The notes under the pieces are model-generated. The model was not told where the DNA came from and made no database searches. It saw only the letters and a list, made by a program, of their open reading frames with translations. Of a DNA stretch of 64,000 nucleotides, positions 42,916 through 52,413 are shown piece after piece (the stretch's first letter is position 1; every line of letters starts with the position of its first letter). Source of the DNA: Frigoribacterium sp. PhB116 (GTDB lineage: Bacteria; Actinomycetota; Actinomycetes; Actinomycetales; Microbacteriaceae); the NCBI RefSeq assembly GCF_004364285.1, contig NZ_SOBE01000006.1, positions 62,001-126,000 of the forward strand, given 5' to 3'. The position numbers and the translations under genes were made by a program.

Positions 42916-44573
42916 CGCGCGGCCTCCTGCCCGTCGGAGCTGCCGGACGGCCCCGTGCCAGGCTCTGCAGTCGGCACGACGGTCGGCTCGAGCGTCGGCA
43001 TCTCGAACGTCGGCATCTCGAACGTGGGCAGCGGCCGAGGCACGAGCTCACCAGGGCGGGGGCCCTCGTCCTCGTCGGCGGAGTACTCGGGCAGCAGCGC
43101 CGTGAGCACCTCACCGCCCGGCACCGAAGCCAGCCACGGCGGCGCGAAGCCCCGTTCCGAGATCTCGGCTGCCGACGACCCGAACGGCACCAGCAGGCTC
43201 GCGACCACCACCGCGACGGAGGCCGCGAGGGCCAGCCGGGGAGCGACGGCGGCGCGGCGCGGTCCGCGCGGGCCCGCAGTGAACGGAGCCCGGCGGAGCT
43301 GACGGAGGCGCGCCACGGGGAACGGCAGGAAGGCCAGCGCCGAGAGCAGGGCCGTGTAGCCGAGGGCGTTGCCGCTCACGAGCCCGTCCCCGGTCCAGGC
43401 GAGCACCAGCACGACGAGGTAGAGCACGACGAACCCGAGGGCGACCGGCAGCGCGCGACGCCAGAGGCCGGCCCACTGCGTCTCCTCCAGCTGCACCTTC
43501 AGCGCGCGCGGGACGGGGCCGGCCTCGTCGCGCTCGACGGTCCCCCGGCGTGCGGCACCGCTGAGGAGCACCGCCACCGCGAGCACGAAGACGCCGGGGC
43601 TCAGCACGCCCTCCGCCGCGACGACCAGGACGAGGCCGAGCGCGGCGACGACCGGTGCGGCGAGGTTCAGCAGCGTGATCCGGCGTCGCAGGCCGGGGGC
43701 GAGGACCACCCGACGCGTGAAGCTCGACGGGACGTCCTTGCCCACGTCGCGGGCGAGCAGCGCCAGCCGCAGCACCGCCGCGGCCAGGGCGACGAGCCCG
43801 AGCGCGGCGACGAGGCTCATCGGCAGCACGACGCCGGCGGCCGTCGCGGACACGCTCGCGACGACGGCCAGCAGGCCCAGGCGGTGCACGCCGTCGTGCA
43901 CGACCGAGGTGAGCACCTGGGTCGCCCTCGGGTGGCCGGGGTCCGCGGCCAGCACCGACCGGGCGAGCGACACTCGACGGGCCGGGGACGTCGTGCGGAG
44001 CGACGCGAGGAACAACACCGTCATGGCGTCGTCGGGCTTCACGGCCAGGGCGCGACGCAGCCAGCGCTCGGCGGCCACGGGGTCGGCCTCCATCTCGATC
44101 CACCCGGACGAGAGCAGGGCGATGAACGACGAGGGATCGAGCTCGACCGCCCGTCGCGCGTGCTCCCGGGCCTGCTCGAGCCCTCCGCCGGGCTCCTCGG
44201 CCCCGAGCACCAAGGCCTCCGCGGCGACGGCGTGGGCGTCGACGGCAGCGGGGCCGGTGGGGTCGGCCTCGAGGAGACGGTCGGTCACCCGGGCGACCTC
44301 GTCCCACCGCTGGAGGTCGAACAGCACCCGCGCCAGCTCGATCTGGCACTCGGCGGGGCCCTCGAGCGCCACGGCTCGCCGGGCGACGCCCTCGGCCGCC
44401 GCCGACCGCCCGCTCAGGCGGAGCACGACGGACAGCGTGGTCAGCATCCCCGGGTCGTCGGGGGCCGTGCGCAGGCCCTCGCGGACAGCGCTCTCGGCGT
44501 CCGACCAGCGCCGGGTCGCGATGAGCCGGGTCGCCTCGGCGAGCACCAGCTCGCGCGGCACAGCCTGGGTCAC
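42912..44573 (-). CDS. TPR-repeat membrane protein
   Basis: A 553-residue protein with TPR-like repeats in residues 5-210 (LLEADPTGPAAVDAHAVAAE and RRALAVKPDDAMTVLFLASL are clear units). Several hydrophobic helices then lie in the 215-480 region. The C-terminal extension is acidic and Pro-rich with a repeated PTFEMPTFEMP segment. It shares domain order and positions with the next gene. The GTG at 44573 overlaps the stop of the AAA ATPase by 4 nt, so translation is coupled. The substrate of the system is not known. Confidence 0.75.
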   Translation of the reverse strand: MTQAVPRELVLAEATRLIATRRWSDAESAVREGLRTAPDDPGMLTTLSVVLRLSGRSAAAEGVARRAVALEGPAECQIELARVLFDLQRWDEVARVTDRLLEADPTGPAAVDAHAVAAEALVLGAEEPGGGLEQAREHARRAVELDPSSFIALLSSGWIEMEADPVAAERWLRRALAVKPDDAMTVLFLASLRTTSPARRVSLARSVLAADPGHPRATQVLTSVVHDGVHRLGLLAVVASVSATAAGVVLPMSLVAALGLVALAAAVLRLALLARDVGKDVPSSFTRRVVLAPGLRRRITLLNLAAPVVAALGLVLVVAAEGVLSPGVFVLAVAVLLSGAARRGTVERDEAGPVPRALKVQLEETQWAGLWRRALPVALGFVVLYLVVLVLAWTGDGLVSGNALGYTALLSALAFLPFPVARLRQLRRAPFTAGPRGPRRAAVAPRLALAASVAVVVASLLVPFGSSAAEISERGFAPPWLASVPGGEVLTALLPEYSADEDEGPRPGELVPRPLPTFEMPTFEMPTLEPTVVPTAEPGTGPSGSSDGQEAAR

Positions 44574-45916
44574 AGCATCTTCCGCGAGCGGAGGTACTCC
44601 TTCAGGTCGTCGTAGCGACCGCTCTCGTTGGCGAACTCGACCACGTTGCGCGACGACTCGAGCCACGGCGTGGTCGACGACTTGACACCCCTCATCGCCT
44701 CGACCACGTGGGGCATGCCGATCGGCGCGACCTGGCCGCTGCGGATCGACTCGTTCATGGCGATCTCGGCGGCGGTGTCGCAGATGAAGGCGAGGTCCGC
44801 GCCGCTGAAGCCCTCCGTCCGGTCGACCACCCAGCCGAGGTCGATCCCCGCGATGGGCCGCTTCGAGAGGTGGTGCCGCAGGATCGCGTCCCGGGCCGGC
44901 TCGTCCGGGGGCAGCACGAGCAGCGTGCGGTCGAAGCGGCCGGGCCGGAGGAACGCCTCGTCGACGTCCCACGGGTGGTTGGTGGCGGCGAGCACGAAGA
45001 GGCCCTCGTTCTGCGTCGAGACCCCGTCGAACTCGAGCAGCAGCTGGTTCACGACCGACTTGAGCCAGGCGGCGCCGCCCAGGTTCGACCGCTTTCCCGC
45101 GACGGCGTCGAGCTCGTCGATGAACAGCACCGTCGGCGAGAGCTCGCGGGCCTTGGTGAAGACGGCCCGGACGTTCTTCTCGCTCTCGCCCATGAACGAC
45201 GAGAGGATGTCGGCCATGCTCACGGTGAGGAACCGCGCGCCGAGCTCGCCCGCGACGGCGCGGGCGATGAAGGTCTTGCCGCAGCCGGGAGGGCCGTAGA
45301 GCAGCAGTCCCCCTCGCAGGCTCTTGCCGAACGCGGCGGCGATCTCCGGGTGCTTCATCGGCTCGAGGAAGCTGTCGTTGAGGCGTTTCTTGACCTCGTC
45401 GAGGCCGCCCACGTCGGCGAGCGTCACCCGCGTGCCGCCCGGGTTGAGGATCGCGACGTCCTCCTCGGCCGTCGTGTAGACGACGCCGTCCTCGGTCGTG
45501 ACGAAGGGCGCGGGAACTACGCCGCCGATCTGCTCCTCGAAGAGCGACCAGTCGACGCCGTCGTCGTCCTCGGTGCCGTCGGCGCCGGGCCCCGGAGCGC
45601 CCGCGGCGCCCTGCGGACCGGCCGCGTGCCGCGGGGCGGCCGGTGCCCCCGACGACGACGCGGACGGGACCTGCTCGGCGGTCGTGGCGGGCGCCTCCGT
45701 GACGGGGGCCGCCCCGAGGGACGAGGTCGCCTGCGTGATCAGGGCGAGCGCGGCCGGGTGGCCGGGCACCTGCTCGAGCACCTTGCCCAGGTGGCCGAAC
45801 GACTCGGCTCCCCTGCCGGTGGCGATGAGCGCCCCGGCCAGCGCGAGGCGCGGCCCCACGGCCCCCGGATCGGCCTGCACCTCGGCCTCGTACTGCGCGA
45901 TGACGTCGTCAGCCAC
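44570..45916 (-). CDS. AAA ATPase with N-terminal helical repeat
   Basis: A 448-residue ATPase. Residues 1-65 form a TPR-like hairpin repeat (RLALAGALIATGRGAESFGHL), 70-120 a disordered Ala/Pro-rich linker, and 165-440 one AAA domain. Motifs: DVGGLDEVKKRL, Walker A GPPGCGKT, Walker B VLFIDELDAV, sensor and arginine-finger region TNHPWDVDEAFLRPGRFDR. The fold is of the VPS4/Cdc48 class, a hexameric protein remodeller. It heads a three-gene overlapping operon with two TPR membrane proteins, so it likely pulls on or disassembles a membrane-linked complex. The start is GTG with GAGGGGGGA upstream. Confidence 0.85.
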   Translation of the reverse strand: MADDVIAQYEAEVQADPGAVGPRLALAGALIATGRGAESFGHLGKVLEQVPGHPAALALITQATSSLGAAPVTEAPATTAEQVPSASSSGAPAAPRHAAGPQGAAGAPGPGADGTEDDDGVDWSLFEEQIGGVVPAPFVTTEDGVVYTTAEEDVAILNPGGTRVTLADVGGLDEVKKRLNDSFLEPMKHPEIAAAFGKSLRGGLLLYGPPGCGKTFIARAVAGELGARFLTVSMADILSSFMGESEKNVRAVFTKARELSPTVLFIDELDAVAGKRSNLGGAAWLKSVVNQLLLEFDGVSTQNEGLFVLAATNHPWDVDEAFLRPGRFDRTLLVLPPDEPARDAILRHHLSKRPIAGIDLGWVVDRTEGFSGADLAFICDTAAEIAMNESIRSGQVAPIGMPHVVEAMRGVKSSTTPWLESSRNVVEFANESGRYDDLKEYLRSRKML

Positions 45917-45971
45917 GGTGTCCCCCCTCGTCGTGTGACATCAGCGTAGGCCGCGGGTCAGCGGCGGACCA

Positions 45972-47096
45972 CTAGGCCCGGAAGCTGCCGACCAGGCGCA
46001 CGGACCCGCCGTCGACGCCCTTGGCGCCCTGCTCGAACCCGGTCAGGTCGCGGGCCGCGGTCGAGACCGTGCCGACCTGCCACGTCGCGATGCCGTCGGC
46101 GACGAGGGCCGCGGTCACGGCGTCGGCCGAGGTGGCGTCGACGACGGCGATCATGCCGATGCCGAGGTTCCAGGTGCCCTCGCTCGACTCGAGCGTCGAG
46201 CCCGCGAGGTCGCTCAGCACGCGGAAGACGGGGTCGGGCGACCAGGTGCCCCGGTCGACCTCGGTCGACGAGCCGAGCGGGAGGACGCGGGCGAGGTTCG
46301 CCGCGATGCCGCCGCCGGTGACGTGGCTGAGCGAGTGGACCGCCCCGGCGAGCGCCGGGTCGTCGAGCACGCGCAGCAGCGGCGACGTGTAGAGGCGGGT
46401 CGGCTCGAGCAGGGCCTCGCCGATCGTGCCCGACAGCTCGGGGAGAGTGTCCTCGTAGCCGAGGTCGGCCGACCGCAGGACGTGGCGGACGAGCGAGAAG
46501 CCGTTCGAGTGCAGCCCGGACGACGCCAGGGCGAGCACGACGTCGCCGTCGCGGACGAGGTGCGAGCCGAGCTGCTGGCCGGCCTCGACCGCGCCGACAG
46601 CGGCACCGGCGACGTCGTAGTCGTCCGGGCCGAGCAGGCCGGGGTGCTCCGCCGTCTCGCCGCCGACCAGGGCCGTGCCCGTGGCGCTGCAGGCTCGCGC
46701 GATGCCCTCGACGATGGAGGCGATGCGTGCCGGGACGACCCGGCCGCACGCGATGTAGTCGGTCATCATCAGCGGACGCGCCCCGACCACGACGATGTCG
46801 TCGACGACCATGCCGACCAGGTCCTGCCCGATGGTGTCGTGCTTGTCGAGGGCCTGCGCGATGGCGACCTTGGTGCCGACGCCGTCGGTCGAGGTGGCCA
46901 GCAGCGGACGCTCGAACGACTTGAGGAACGACACGTCGAACATGCCCGCGAAGCCGCCGAAGCCGCCGACCACACCGGGCCCGTGGGTGGCGCTGACCGC
47001 CGCCTTCATCAGCTCGACCGCGCGGTCGCCCGCGGCTGTGTCGACCCCCGCCGCGGCGTAGGAGGCGCTGGTCGAGGGGGCAGCGGGAGTCGCCAT
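45972..47096 (-). CDS. purM: AIR synthase (PurM)
   Basis: A 374-residue phosphoribosylformylglycinamidine cyclo-ligase of purine synthesis, making AIR from FGAM with ATP. The active-site signatures SYAAAGVDTAAGDRAVELMK at the start, LLATSTDGVGTKV, DDIVVVGARPLMMTDYIACG and ASSGLHSNGFSLVRHV are intact. The short basic/Ala-rich N-terminus precedes the conserved domain. It is divergent from purF across 71 nt. Confidence 0.95.
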   Translation of the reverse strand: MATPAAPSTSASYAAAGVDTAAGDRAVELMKAAVSATHGPGVVGGFGGFAGMFDVSFLKSFERPLLATSTDGVGTKVAIAQALDKHDTIGQDLVGMVVDDIVVVGARPLMMTDYIACGRVVPARIASIVEGIARACSATGTALVGGETAEHPGLLGPDDYDVAGAAVGAVEAGQQLGSHLVRDGDVVLALASSGLHSNGFSLVRHVLRSADLGYEDTLPELSGTIGEALLEPTRLYTSPLLRVLDDPALAGAVHSLSHVTGGGIAANLARVLPLGSSTEVDRGTWSPDPVFRVLSDLAGSTLESSEGTWNLGIGMIAVVDATSADAVTAALVADGIATWQVGTVSTAARDLTGFEQGAKGVDGGSVRLVGSFRA

Positions 47097-47120
47097 TCGT
47101 TCATCCGTTCGGTGTCGCTC

Positions 47121-47126
47121 TAGACT
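47121..47126 (+). promoter_or_regulatory. -10 hexamer TAGACT in the purM-purF intergenic region
   Basis: TAGACT is 41 nt before the purF ATG and would give a leader of about 34 nt. It lies within the palindromic TCTAGA, so it may also serve the opposite strand. Confidence 0.4.
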
Positions 47127-47167
47127 GACGCAGTAACCCCAACTCTACGGTCTGGAGCCAGATCCGC

Positions 47168-48628
47168 ATGTGCGGCATCGTCGGTCTCGTCGCGCACGAG
47201 CCAGCTAATCAACTCGTCTACGACTCCCTCCTCCTGCTGCAGCACCGCGGCCAGGACTCGACCGGCATCGCGACCGCCGAGCGCGGCATCTTCCACGTGC
47301 ACAAGACCAAGGGGCAGGTCCGCGAGGGCTTCCGCACGCGCGACATGCGCGGCCTCCTCGGCACGATGGGCCTCGGCCACGTGCGCTACGCCACCAAGGG
47401 CGCGGCGACCAACGAGCAAGAGGCCCAGCCGTTCTACGTGAACGCGCCCTACGGCATCGTGCTCGTGCACAACGGCAACCTGACGAACACGCGCGAGCTC
47501 ACGAGCGAGCTGTTCCACGTCGACCGTCGTCACCTCAACACGAACAGCGACACCGAGCTGCTCGTCAACGTGCTGGCGCACGAGCTGCAAGAACAGGTCA
47601 ACGGCACCGACCTCGACCCCGAGCAGATCTTCGCCGCCGTGGCCCGCGTGCACGAGCGCGTCGAGGGCTCGTACGCGGCCATCGCGATGATCGCCGGCCA
47701 CGGGCTGCTCGCGTTCCGCGACCCGTTCGGCATCCGTCCGCTCGTGCTCGGCCGCCGCAAGGCCGCCGACGGGCAGCGCGACGAGTGGATCGTCGCGAGC
47801 GAGTCGCTCGTGCTCGAGTCGGGCGGCTACGAGATCGTCCGCGACGTCGCCCCCGGCGAGGCCGTCTTCGTCTCGCTCGACGGCGAGATGGTGTCGAAGC
47901 AGTGCCACGCTCGGCCGCGGCTGATCCCCTGCTCGTTCGAGTACGTCTACCTCGCGCGCCCCGACTCGGTCATGAACGGCATCTCGGTCTACGACGCGCG
48001 CCTCCGCCTCGGCGACCGCCTGGCCGACACGATCGCCCGGTACGCGCCGACGGGCGACATCGACGTCGTCATGCCGATCCCCGACTCGTCGCGCCCCGCC
48101 GCCATGCAGGTCGCGCAGAAGCTCGGCATCGAGTACCGCGAGGGCTTCTACAAGAACCGCTACGTCGGCCGCACCTTCATCATGCCCGGGCAGGCCGAGC
48201 GCAAGCGATCGGTGCGCCAGAAGCTCAACGCCATGTCGAGCGAGTTCAAGGGCAAGAACATCCTGATCGTCGACGACTCGATCGTCCGCGGCACCACCTC
48301 GCGCGAGATCGTCGAGATGGCGCGCGCCGCCGGGGCGAACGAGGTCACGTTCACCTCCGCCGCGCCTCCGGTGCGCTACCCGCACGTGTACGGCATCAAC
48401 ATGCCGTCGCGGCACGAGCTGGTCGCCCACGACCGCAAGATCCCCGAGATCGCGCGCGAGCTCGGCGCCGACCACCTGATCTACCAGGAGGTGGCGGACA
48501 TGCAGGCCGCCATCATCGAGGGCAGCGACGTCACCGACCTCGAGATGAGCTGCTTCACGGGCGACTACGTGACGGGCACGGTCAGCCCCGAGTACCTCGC
48601 CTGGGTCGAGGCCAACCAGCTCAGCTGA
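47168..48628 (+). CDS. purF: Amidophosphoribosyltransferase (PurF)
   Basis: A 486-residue enzyme for the first step of purine synthesis. Its nucleophile Cys follows the initiator Met directly (MCGIVGLVAHEPANQ), so no propeptide is present, unlike Bacillus-type PurF. The glutaminase domain spans residues about 1-250, and the PRPP-binding loop ILIVDDSIVRGTTS lies near 370. At the expected iron-sulfur ligand positions, one Cys in IPCSFEYVYLARPDS and one in EMSCFTGDY are visible, but RYPHVYGIN lacks Cys and the second C-terminal Cys is absent, so an Fe-S cluster is unlikely. Divergent from purM. Confidence 0.95.
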   Translation: MCGIVGLVAHEPANQLVYDSLLLLQHRGQDSTGIATAERGIFHVHKTKGQVREGFRTRDMRGLLGTMGLGHVRYATKGAATNEQEAQPFYVNAPYGIVLVHNGNLTNTRELTSELFHVDRRHLNTNSDTELLVNVLAHELQEQVNGTDLDPEQIFAAVARVHERVEGSYAAIAMIAGHGLLAFRDPFGIRPLVLGRRKAADGQRDEWIVASESLVLESGGYEIVRDVAPGEAVFVSLDGEMVSKQCHARPRLIPCSFEYVYLARPDSVMNGISVYDARLRLGDRLADTIARYAPTGDIDVVMPIPDSSRPAAMQVAQKLGIEYREGFYKNRYVGRTFIMPGQAERKRSVRQKLNAMSSEFKGKNILIVDDSIVRGTTSREIVEMARAAGANEVTFTSAAPPVRYPHVYGINMPSRHELVAHDRKIPEIARELGADHLIYQEVADMQAAIIEGSDVTDLEMSCFTGDYVTGTVSPEYLAWVEANQLS

Positions 48629-48696
48629 CCCGGCCGGCCGCCTCCCCTCACCCACCGGTCATCCGAGCGGCGGTGGTCCCCGTCGGCGGTGGTCAA

Positions 48697-48702
48697 TAGG
48701 CT
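48697..48702 (+). promoter_or_regulatory. -10 hexamer TAGGCT of the ABC ATPase gene
   Basis: TAGGCT ends 7 nt before the ATG at 48710, so a leaderless mRNA is inferred. Confidence 0.4.
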
Positions 48703-48709
48703 CGTGCGC

Positions 48710-49609
48710 ATGAGCGACGACAGCTCCCTCCCCGACCACCCGGCCGCACCGACCCCAGCAGCATCGACCCCGGCAGCATCGACTCCGCCGCAGGCGGCCG
48801 CGCCCGTCCCCGACGTGCTCACGCCCGCCGAGCCCGTCTCCACGGGGCCCGGGGCGACCCCGGCCCTCCGCATCACGGGCCTGCGGAAGCGCTTCGGCGA
48901 GAAGATCGCCGTCGACGGCGTCGACCTCGAGGTGCCGGCCGGCTCGTTCTACGGCCTGGTCGGGCCGAACGGCGCCGGCAAGACGACGACCCTGTCGATG
49001 GCGACGGGCCTCCTCCGCCCCGACGCGGGCGGCATCGAGGTGCTCGGGCACGACGTCTGGCGCGACCCGACGCACGCGAAGTCGCTCGTCGGCGTGCTGA
49101 GCGACGGCATCGCCCTGTTCGACCGACTGACCGGCGAACAGCTGATCACGTACCACGGGCTCCTCAACGGCATCGACCGCGAGACCGTCGCCTCCCGGGT
49201 CGCCGACCTGCTCGACCTCCTCGACCTGCGCGAGGCCGCGGGCACGCTCGTCGTCGACTACAGCGCGGGCATGACCAAGAAGGCGGCGCTGGCCTGCGCC
49301 CTGGTGCACGCGCCGCGCCTCCTCGTGCTCGACGAGCCGTTCGAGTCGGTCGACCCGATCTCGGCGGCCAACATCCGCGACATCCTGCAGGGCTACGTGC
49401 GGGGCGGCGGCACGGTCATCGTGTCGAGCCACTCGATGGACCTCGTGCAGCGCATGTGCGACCACGTCGCCGTCGTGGCGGCCGGGCGGGTGCTCGCCGC
49501 CGGCACGACCGACGACGTGCGCGCCGGCTCCACCCTCGAAGACCGGTTCGTCGAGCTCGTCGGCGGCCGCCAGCACAACGAGGGGCCGTCGTGGTTGCGC
49601 ACCTCCTGA
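48710..49609 (+). CDS. ABC transporter ATP-binding protein
   Basis: A 299-residue ATPase. After a 50-residue Ala/Pro-rich tail, the cassette starts at TPALRITGLRKRFGEKIAVD, with Walker A GPNGAGKTTT, a modified signature YSAGMTKKAALA and Walker B LLVLDEPFESVDP. It pairs with the membrane protein immediately downstream. The exporter's substrate is unknown. Confidence 0.9.
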   Translation: MSDDSSLPDHPAAPTPAASTPAASTPPQAAAPVPDVLTPAEPVSTGPGATPALRITGLRKRFGEKIAVDGVDLEVPAGSFYGLVGPNGAGKTTTLSMATGLLRPDAGGIEVLGHDVWRDPTHAKSLVGVLSDGIALFDRLTGEQLITYHGLLNGIDRETVASRVADLLDLLDLREAAGTLVVDYSAGMTKKAALACALVHAPRLLVLDEPFESVDPISAANIRDILQGYVRGGGTVIVSSHSMDLVQRMCDHVAVVAAGRVLAAGTTDDVRAGSTLEDRFVELVGGRQHNEGPSWLRTS

Positions 49610-51165
49610 GCCTCCGCTGGCGGGTGATGGGCAACGGCCTCAAGCGCAGCGTCTGGCAGGTCGTCGCCCTCGTCATCGGCGGGCTCTACGGCATCGGCAT
49701 CCTCGTCGCGCTGGTCGTCGGGCTCGTCGCCCTGTCGTTCGCCCCGACCCAGTGGGCCTGGACGGCCGCGGTGCTCGTCGGCTCGGTCGCCGTGCTGGGC
49801 TGGGCGGTCGTGCCGCTGCTGGCCCGCGGTGTCGACCAGACCCTCAGCGTCGAGAAGCTGCGGTCGTTCCCGATCCCGGCCGACCGCCTCCTCGTCGCCC
49901 TGCTGGTCTGCGGCGTGCTCGGCATCCCCGGCATCGTCACCACGATCGCCGCCCTCGCGACGTCGCTGAGCTGGCTCCAGCACCCGCTCTCGGCCGTGAT
50001 CGCCCCGATCAGCGGGCTCGTCGGGGTGCTCACCTGCGTCGCCGCGTCCCGGGTGCTCGAGTCGCTGACGAGCGCCCTGGCGTCGCGTCGGCGCTACCGC
50101 GAGGTGATGGGCGTCGTCGTGTTCGTGCCGGTCATCCTCGCCGGCCCGATCATCGGCGTCGCCGGCCAGGGCATCGGCTCGGCCGTCGACCAGCTGCCGC
50201 GCATCGCGACGGTCGCCGCGTGGACACCGCTCGGCGCCGCCTGGGCCGTGCCCGGCGAGCTCGCCCTCGGGCGGCCGCTGGAGGCGCTGGCCAAGGCGGC
50301 GATCGCGCTCGCGACCCTCGCCCTGTTGCTGCTCGCATGGCGTCGGGCCCTGGCGTCCGCCCTGATCGCGCCTCCCGTCGAGGAGCGTGCGGCGACCTCG
50401 AAGGGGCTCGGGCCGTTCCGCTGGTTCCCCGGCACGCCCACCGGGGCGGTCGCGGCCCGCGCCGCCGTCTACTGGCTGCGCGACCCGCGCTACGGCGGCT
50501 CGCTCGTCGTCGTCCCGCTGCTGCCCGTGCTCGCCGTGTTCCTCGCGTGGAGCGGCGGCAACACGTGGCTGCTCTACGCGATCGGGCCGGGCATCGCGGC
50601 CCTGCTCGCCGTGACCCTCTGCGCCGACGTCTCGTACGACGGCACCGCGTTCGCGGCGCACCTGTCGACGGGGGTCTCCGGCCGGGCCGACCGGGCGGGC
50701 CGCGTGCTCACGCTGTCGCTCTTCGCTGTGCCGATCGTGCTGCTCGCGACGATCCTGCCGCTCGCAGTTCTCGGCGCCTGGCAGGTGCTGCCCGCCCTGC
50801 TCGGCATGGGGCTGGGCGTGATGTTGACGGGCTTCGGCGCGTCGAGCGTGGCGTCGGCGAAGTTCCTCATGCCCGTGCCCGCCGCGGGCGAGAGCCCGTT
50901 CAAGTCGCCGCCCGGGGCGTCGGTCACCTCGACGCTCGGCATGTACGCGACGTGGCTCGTCTCGTTCGGCCTGGCGGTGCCCGAGCTCGCGCTCGGCATC
51001 GCGTCGCTCGTCACGGGGAGCCTGCTGCTCGGGGTGCTCGCCCTCGTCGTCGGGGTCGTGCTCGGGACGGTGCTGCTCGTGGTCGGCGTCGACCGGGGCG
51101 GCAAGCTGCTCGACGCCCGCGGGCCCGAGCTGCTCACGCGGCTGCGGGCGGCACGTGGGGCCTAG
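49591..51165 (+). CDS. ABC-2-type transporter membrane subunit
   Basis: A 524-residue membrane protein with about twelve hydrophobic segments in two halves and short charged loops; it begins with the cytoplasmic LRWRVMGNGLKRSVWQ. It is the permease partner of the ATPase gene. The GTG start at 49591 overlaps the ATPase coding region by 19 nt; GAGG is just upstream. No substrate can be named. Confidence 0.82.
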   Translation: MVAHLLSLRWRVMGNGLKRSVWQVVALVIGGLYGIGILVALVVGLVALSFAPTQWAWTAAVLVGSVAVLGWAVVPLLARGVDQTLSVEKLRSFPIPADRLLVALLVCGVLGIPGIVTTIAALATSLSWLQHPLSAVIAPISGLVGVLTCVAASRVLESLTSALASRRRYREVMGVVVFVPVILAGPIIGVAGQGIGSAVDQLPRIATVAAWTPLGAAWAVPGELALGRPLEALAKAAIALATLALLLLAWRRALASALIAPPVEERAATSKGLGPFRWFPGTPTGAVAARAAVYWLRDPRYGGSLVVVPLLPVLAVFLAWSGGNTWLLYAIGPGIAALLAVTLCADVSYDGTAFAAHLSTGVSGRADRAGRVLTLSLFAVPIVLLATILPLAVLGAWQVLPALLGMGLGVMLTGFGASSVASAKFLMPVPAAGESPFKSPPGASVTSTLGMYATWLVSFGLAVPELALGIASLVTGSLLLGVLALVVGVVLGTVLLVVGVDRGGKLLDARGPELLTRLRAARGA

Positions 51166-51247
51166 CGCGGGGCTCAGCGCGGGGCGTCCGGCCTAGCACG
51201 GGGCTCTGCGCGGAACGTCCCGTGCCACCCGCGCCGCGACTGACGCT

Positions 51248-51742
51248 CTACTCGAGCTCGCCCTCGACCGCAGGAGGCTCGGGGGCGTCCACGCGACGGC
51301 GCTCGGCCCGCAGGGTCTTCGCGCGACGGAGCGACACGCGGTCGACCACGATGGCGACGACGGCACCCACGGCGGCGCCGAACGTGAGCCCCCAGAGCGA
51401 GAAATAGCCGTAGGTCGAGGCCGGGCTGGTACCCGGGTCGAAGGGGAACAGCGACGTGAGGATCAGCGAGGCGAGCACGCCCAGCGCCCCGCCCATCAGC
51501 AGGAACGCGAACACCTTCGGGGCCCGGCGCACGGTGACCTCGTCGTCCGACGCGATCTCCTCCGCCTCGTCGGCCGGCTCTCCGATCGGCTCTCCGACCG
51601 ACCCGCGGGGCGCGTCTGCGGCGGCATCGTCAGCCGCCTCGGCGGGGCGGCCGTGCTGCTCGGGCTCGACGACCGGCTGCTCCGTGGCGTCCGGTGAGAC
51701 GGCCTCGTCGGGCCGCTGCGGTTCGTCGGGTACGTAGGTCAC
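51248..51742 (-). CDS. Membrane protein with acidic N-terminal tail
   Basis: A 164-residue protein. Residues 1-70 are acidic and Ala-rich, probably disordered. Two transmembrane helices follow (FAFLLMGGALGVLASLILTS and FGAAVGAVVAIVVDR) with a short loop PFDPGTSPASTYGYFS. The tail is basic then acidic. A GTG start at 51742 has GGAGG directly before it and a GACAAT -10-like element further up. No family is recognised. Confidence 0.7.
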   Translation of the reverse strand: MTYVPDEPQRPDEAVSPDATEQPVVEPEQHGRPAEAADDAAADAPRGSVGEPIGEPADEAEEIASDDEVTVRRAPKVFAFLLMGGALGVLASLILTSLFPFDPGTSPASTYGYFSLWGLTFGAAVGAVVAIVVDRVSLRRAKTLRAERRRVDAPEPPAVEGELE

Positions 51743-51853
51743 GCCTCCATTGTCCCAGAGCGAGTGCCGCGACACCGCCGCATGCCTCGACGTCGGAGCG
51801 TCTGCCCGGCCACGGATCGCCTCGAGCGACCCGACGTGCTCGTTCCTTCTGCC

Positions 51854-51921
51854 GAGGGCGGGCATTCCGGGTCGAGGGCGGGTTCGCGGCGACCCGCCCA
51901 CGACCCGGAATACCCGCCCTC
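51854..51921. terminator. Long inverted repeat between membrane protein and SCP genes
   Basis: Thirty-nucleotide arms (51854-51883 and 51892-51921) pair with few mismatches around an 8-nt loop. The arms carry GAGGGCGGG and CCGGGTC subrepeats. It lies downstream of the SCP-like gene (minus strand) and could terminate that transcript. Confidence 0.6.
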
Positions 51922-51974
51922 GAGCACAGCACGTGCAGGACGGCAGCGGTGCGCGGCGCTCAGTGCTCGGCGGC

Positions 51975-52355
51975 TCAGGCCCGCGGCAGCCGCACGGGCA
52001 CGTACCCGCGAAGGTCGGCGCGGCTGCCCGACGCCGACACGAGGGCGCCGGCCACGGCCTCGTCCCAGCTCAGCGCCCCCGTGGCGAGCCGGATGAAGGT
52101 GGCCGGGTCGGTCTCGACGACGTTGGGCGGCGTGCCGCGCGTGTGGCTCAGCCCCTCACGGAACTGGACGGCGCCGAACGGCGGCACCCGCACCTCCACC
52201 GTGGCCCCCGGCTCGCCGTCGGCGAGCACCTGGAGCAGCCAGCGCACCGCGGTGGCGGTGACGGTCCGCGGTGCCGAGCCGTCCTCGGCGAGCGCGACCA
52301 CCGCCTCCTGCACGGCTGCCGCGCCCGCCGCATCGTCGATCCTCGCCCTGGCCAT
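51975..52355 (-). CDS. Actinobacterial SCP-like protein
   Basis: A 126-residue soluble protein of the bacterial sterol-carrier-type family, with VRWLLQVLADGEPGATVEVRVPPFGAVQF and then NVVETDPATFIRLATGALSWDEAVA, the region that closes the hydrophobic cavity. Its ligand is not known. It is divergent from purD, a neighbourhood I have seen in related genomes, though a functional tie to purine synthesis is not evident. Confidence 0.78.
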   Translation of the reverse strand: MARARIDDAAGAAAVQEAVVALAEDGSAPRTVTATAVRWLLQVLADGEPGATVEVRVPPFGAVQFREGLSHTRGTPPNVVETDPATFIRLATGALSWDEAVAGALVSASGSRADLRGYVPVRLPRA

Positions 52356-52413
52356 GCCGTCACGCTACCCGCGCACGTGCCGCCCCCGCCGACTGCCGGG
52401 AGGCGCGGCTCGG

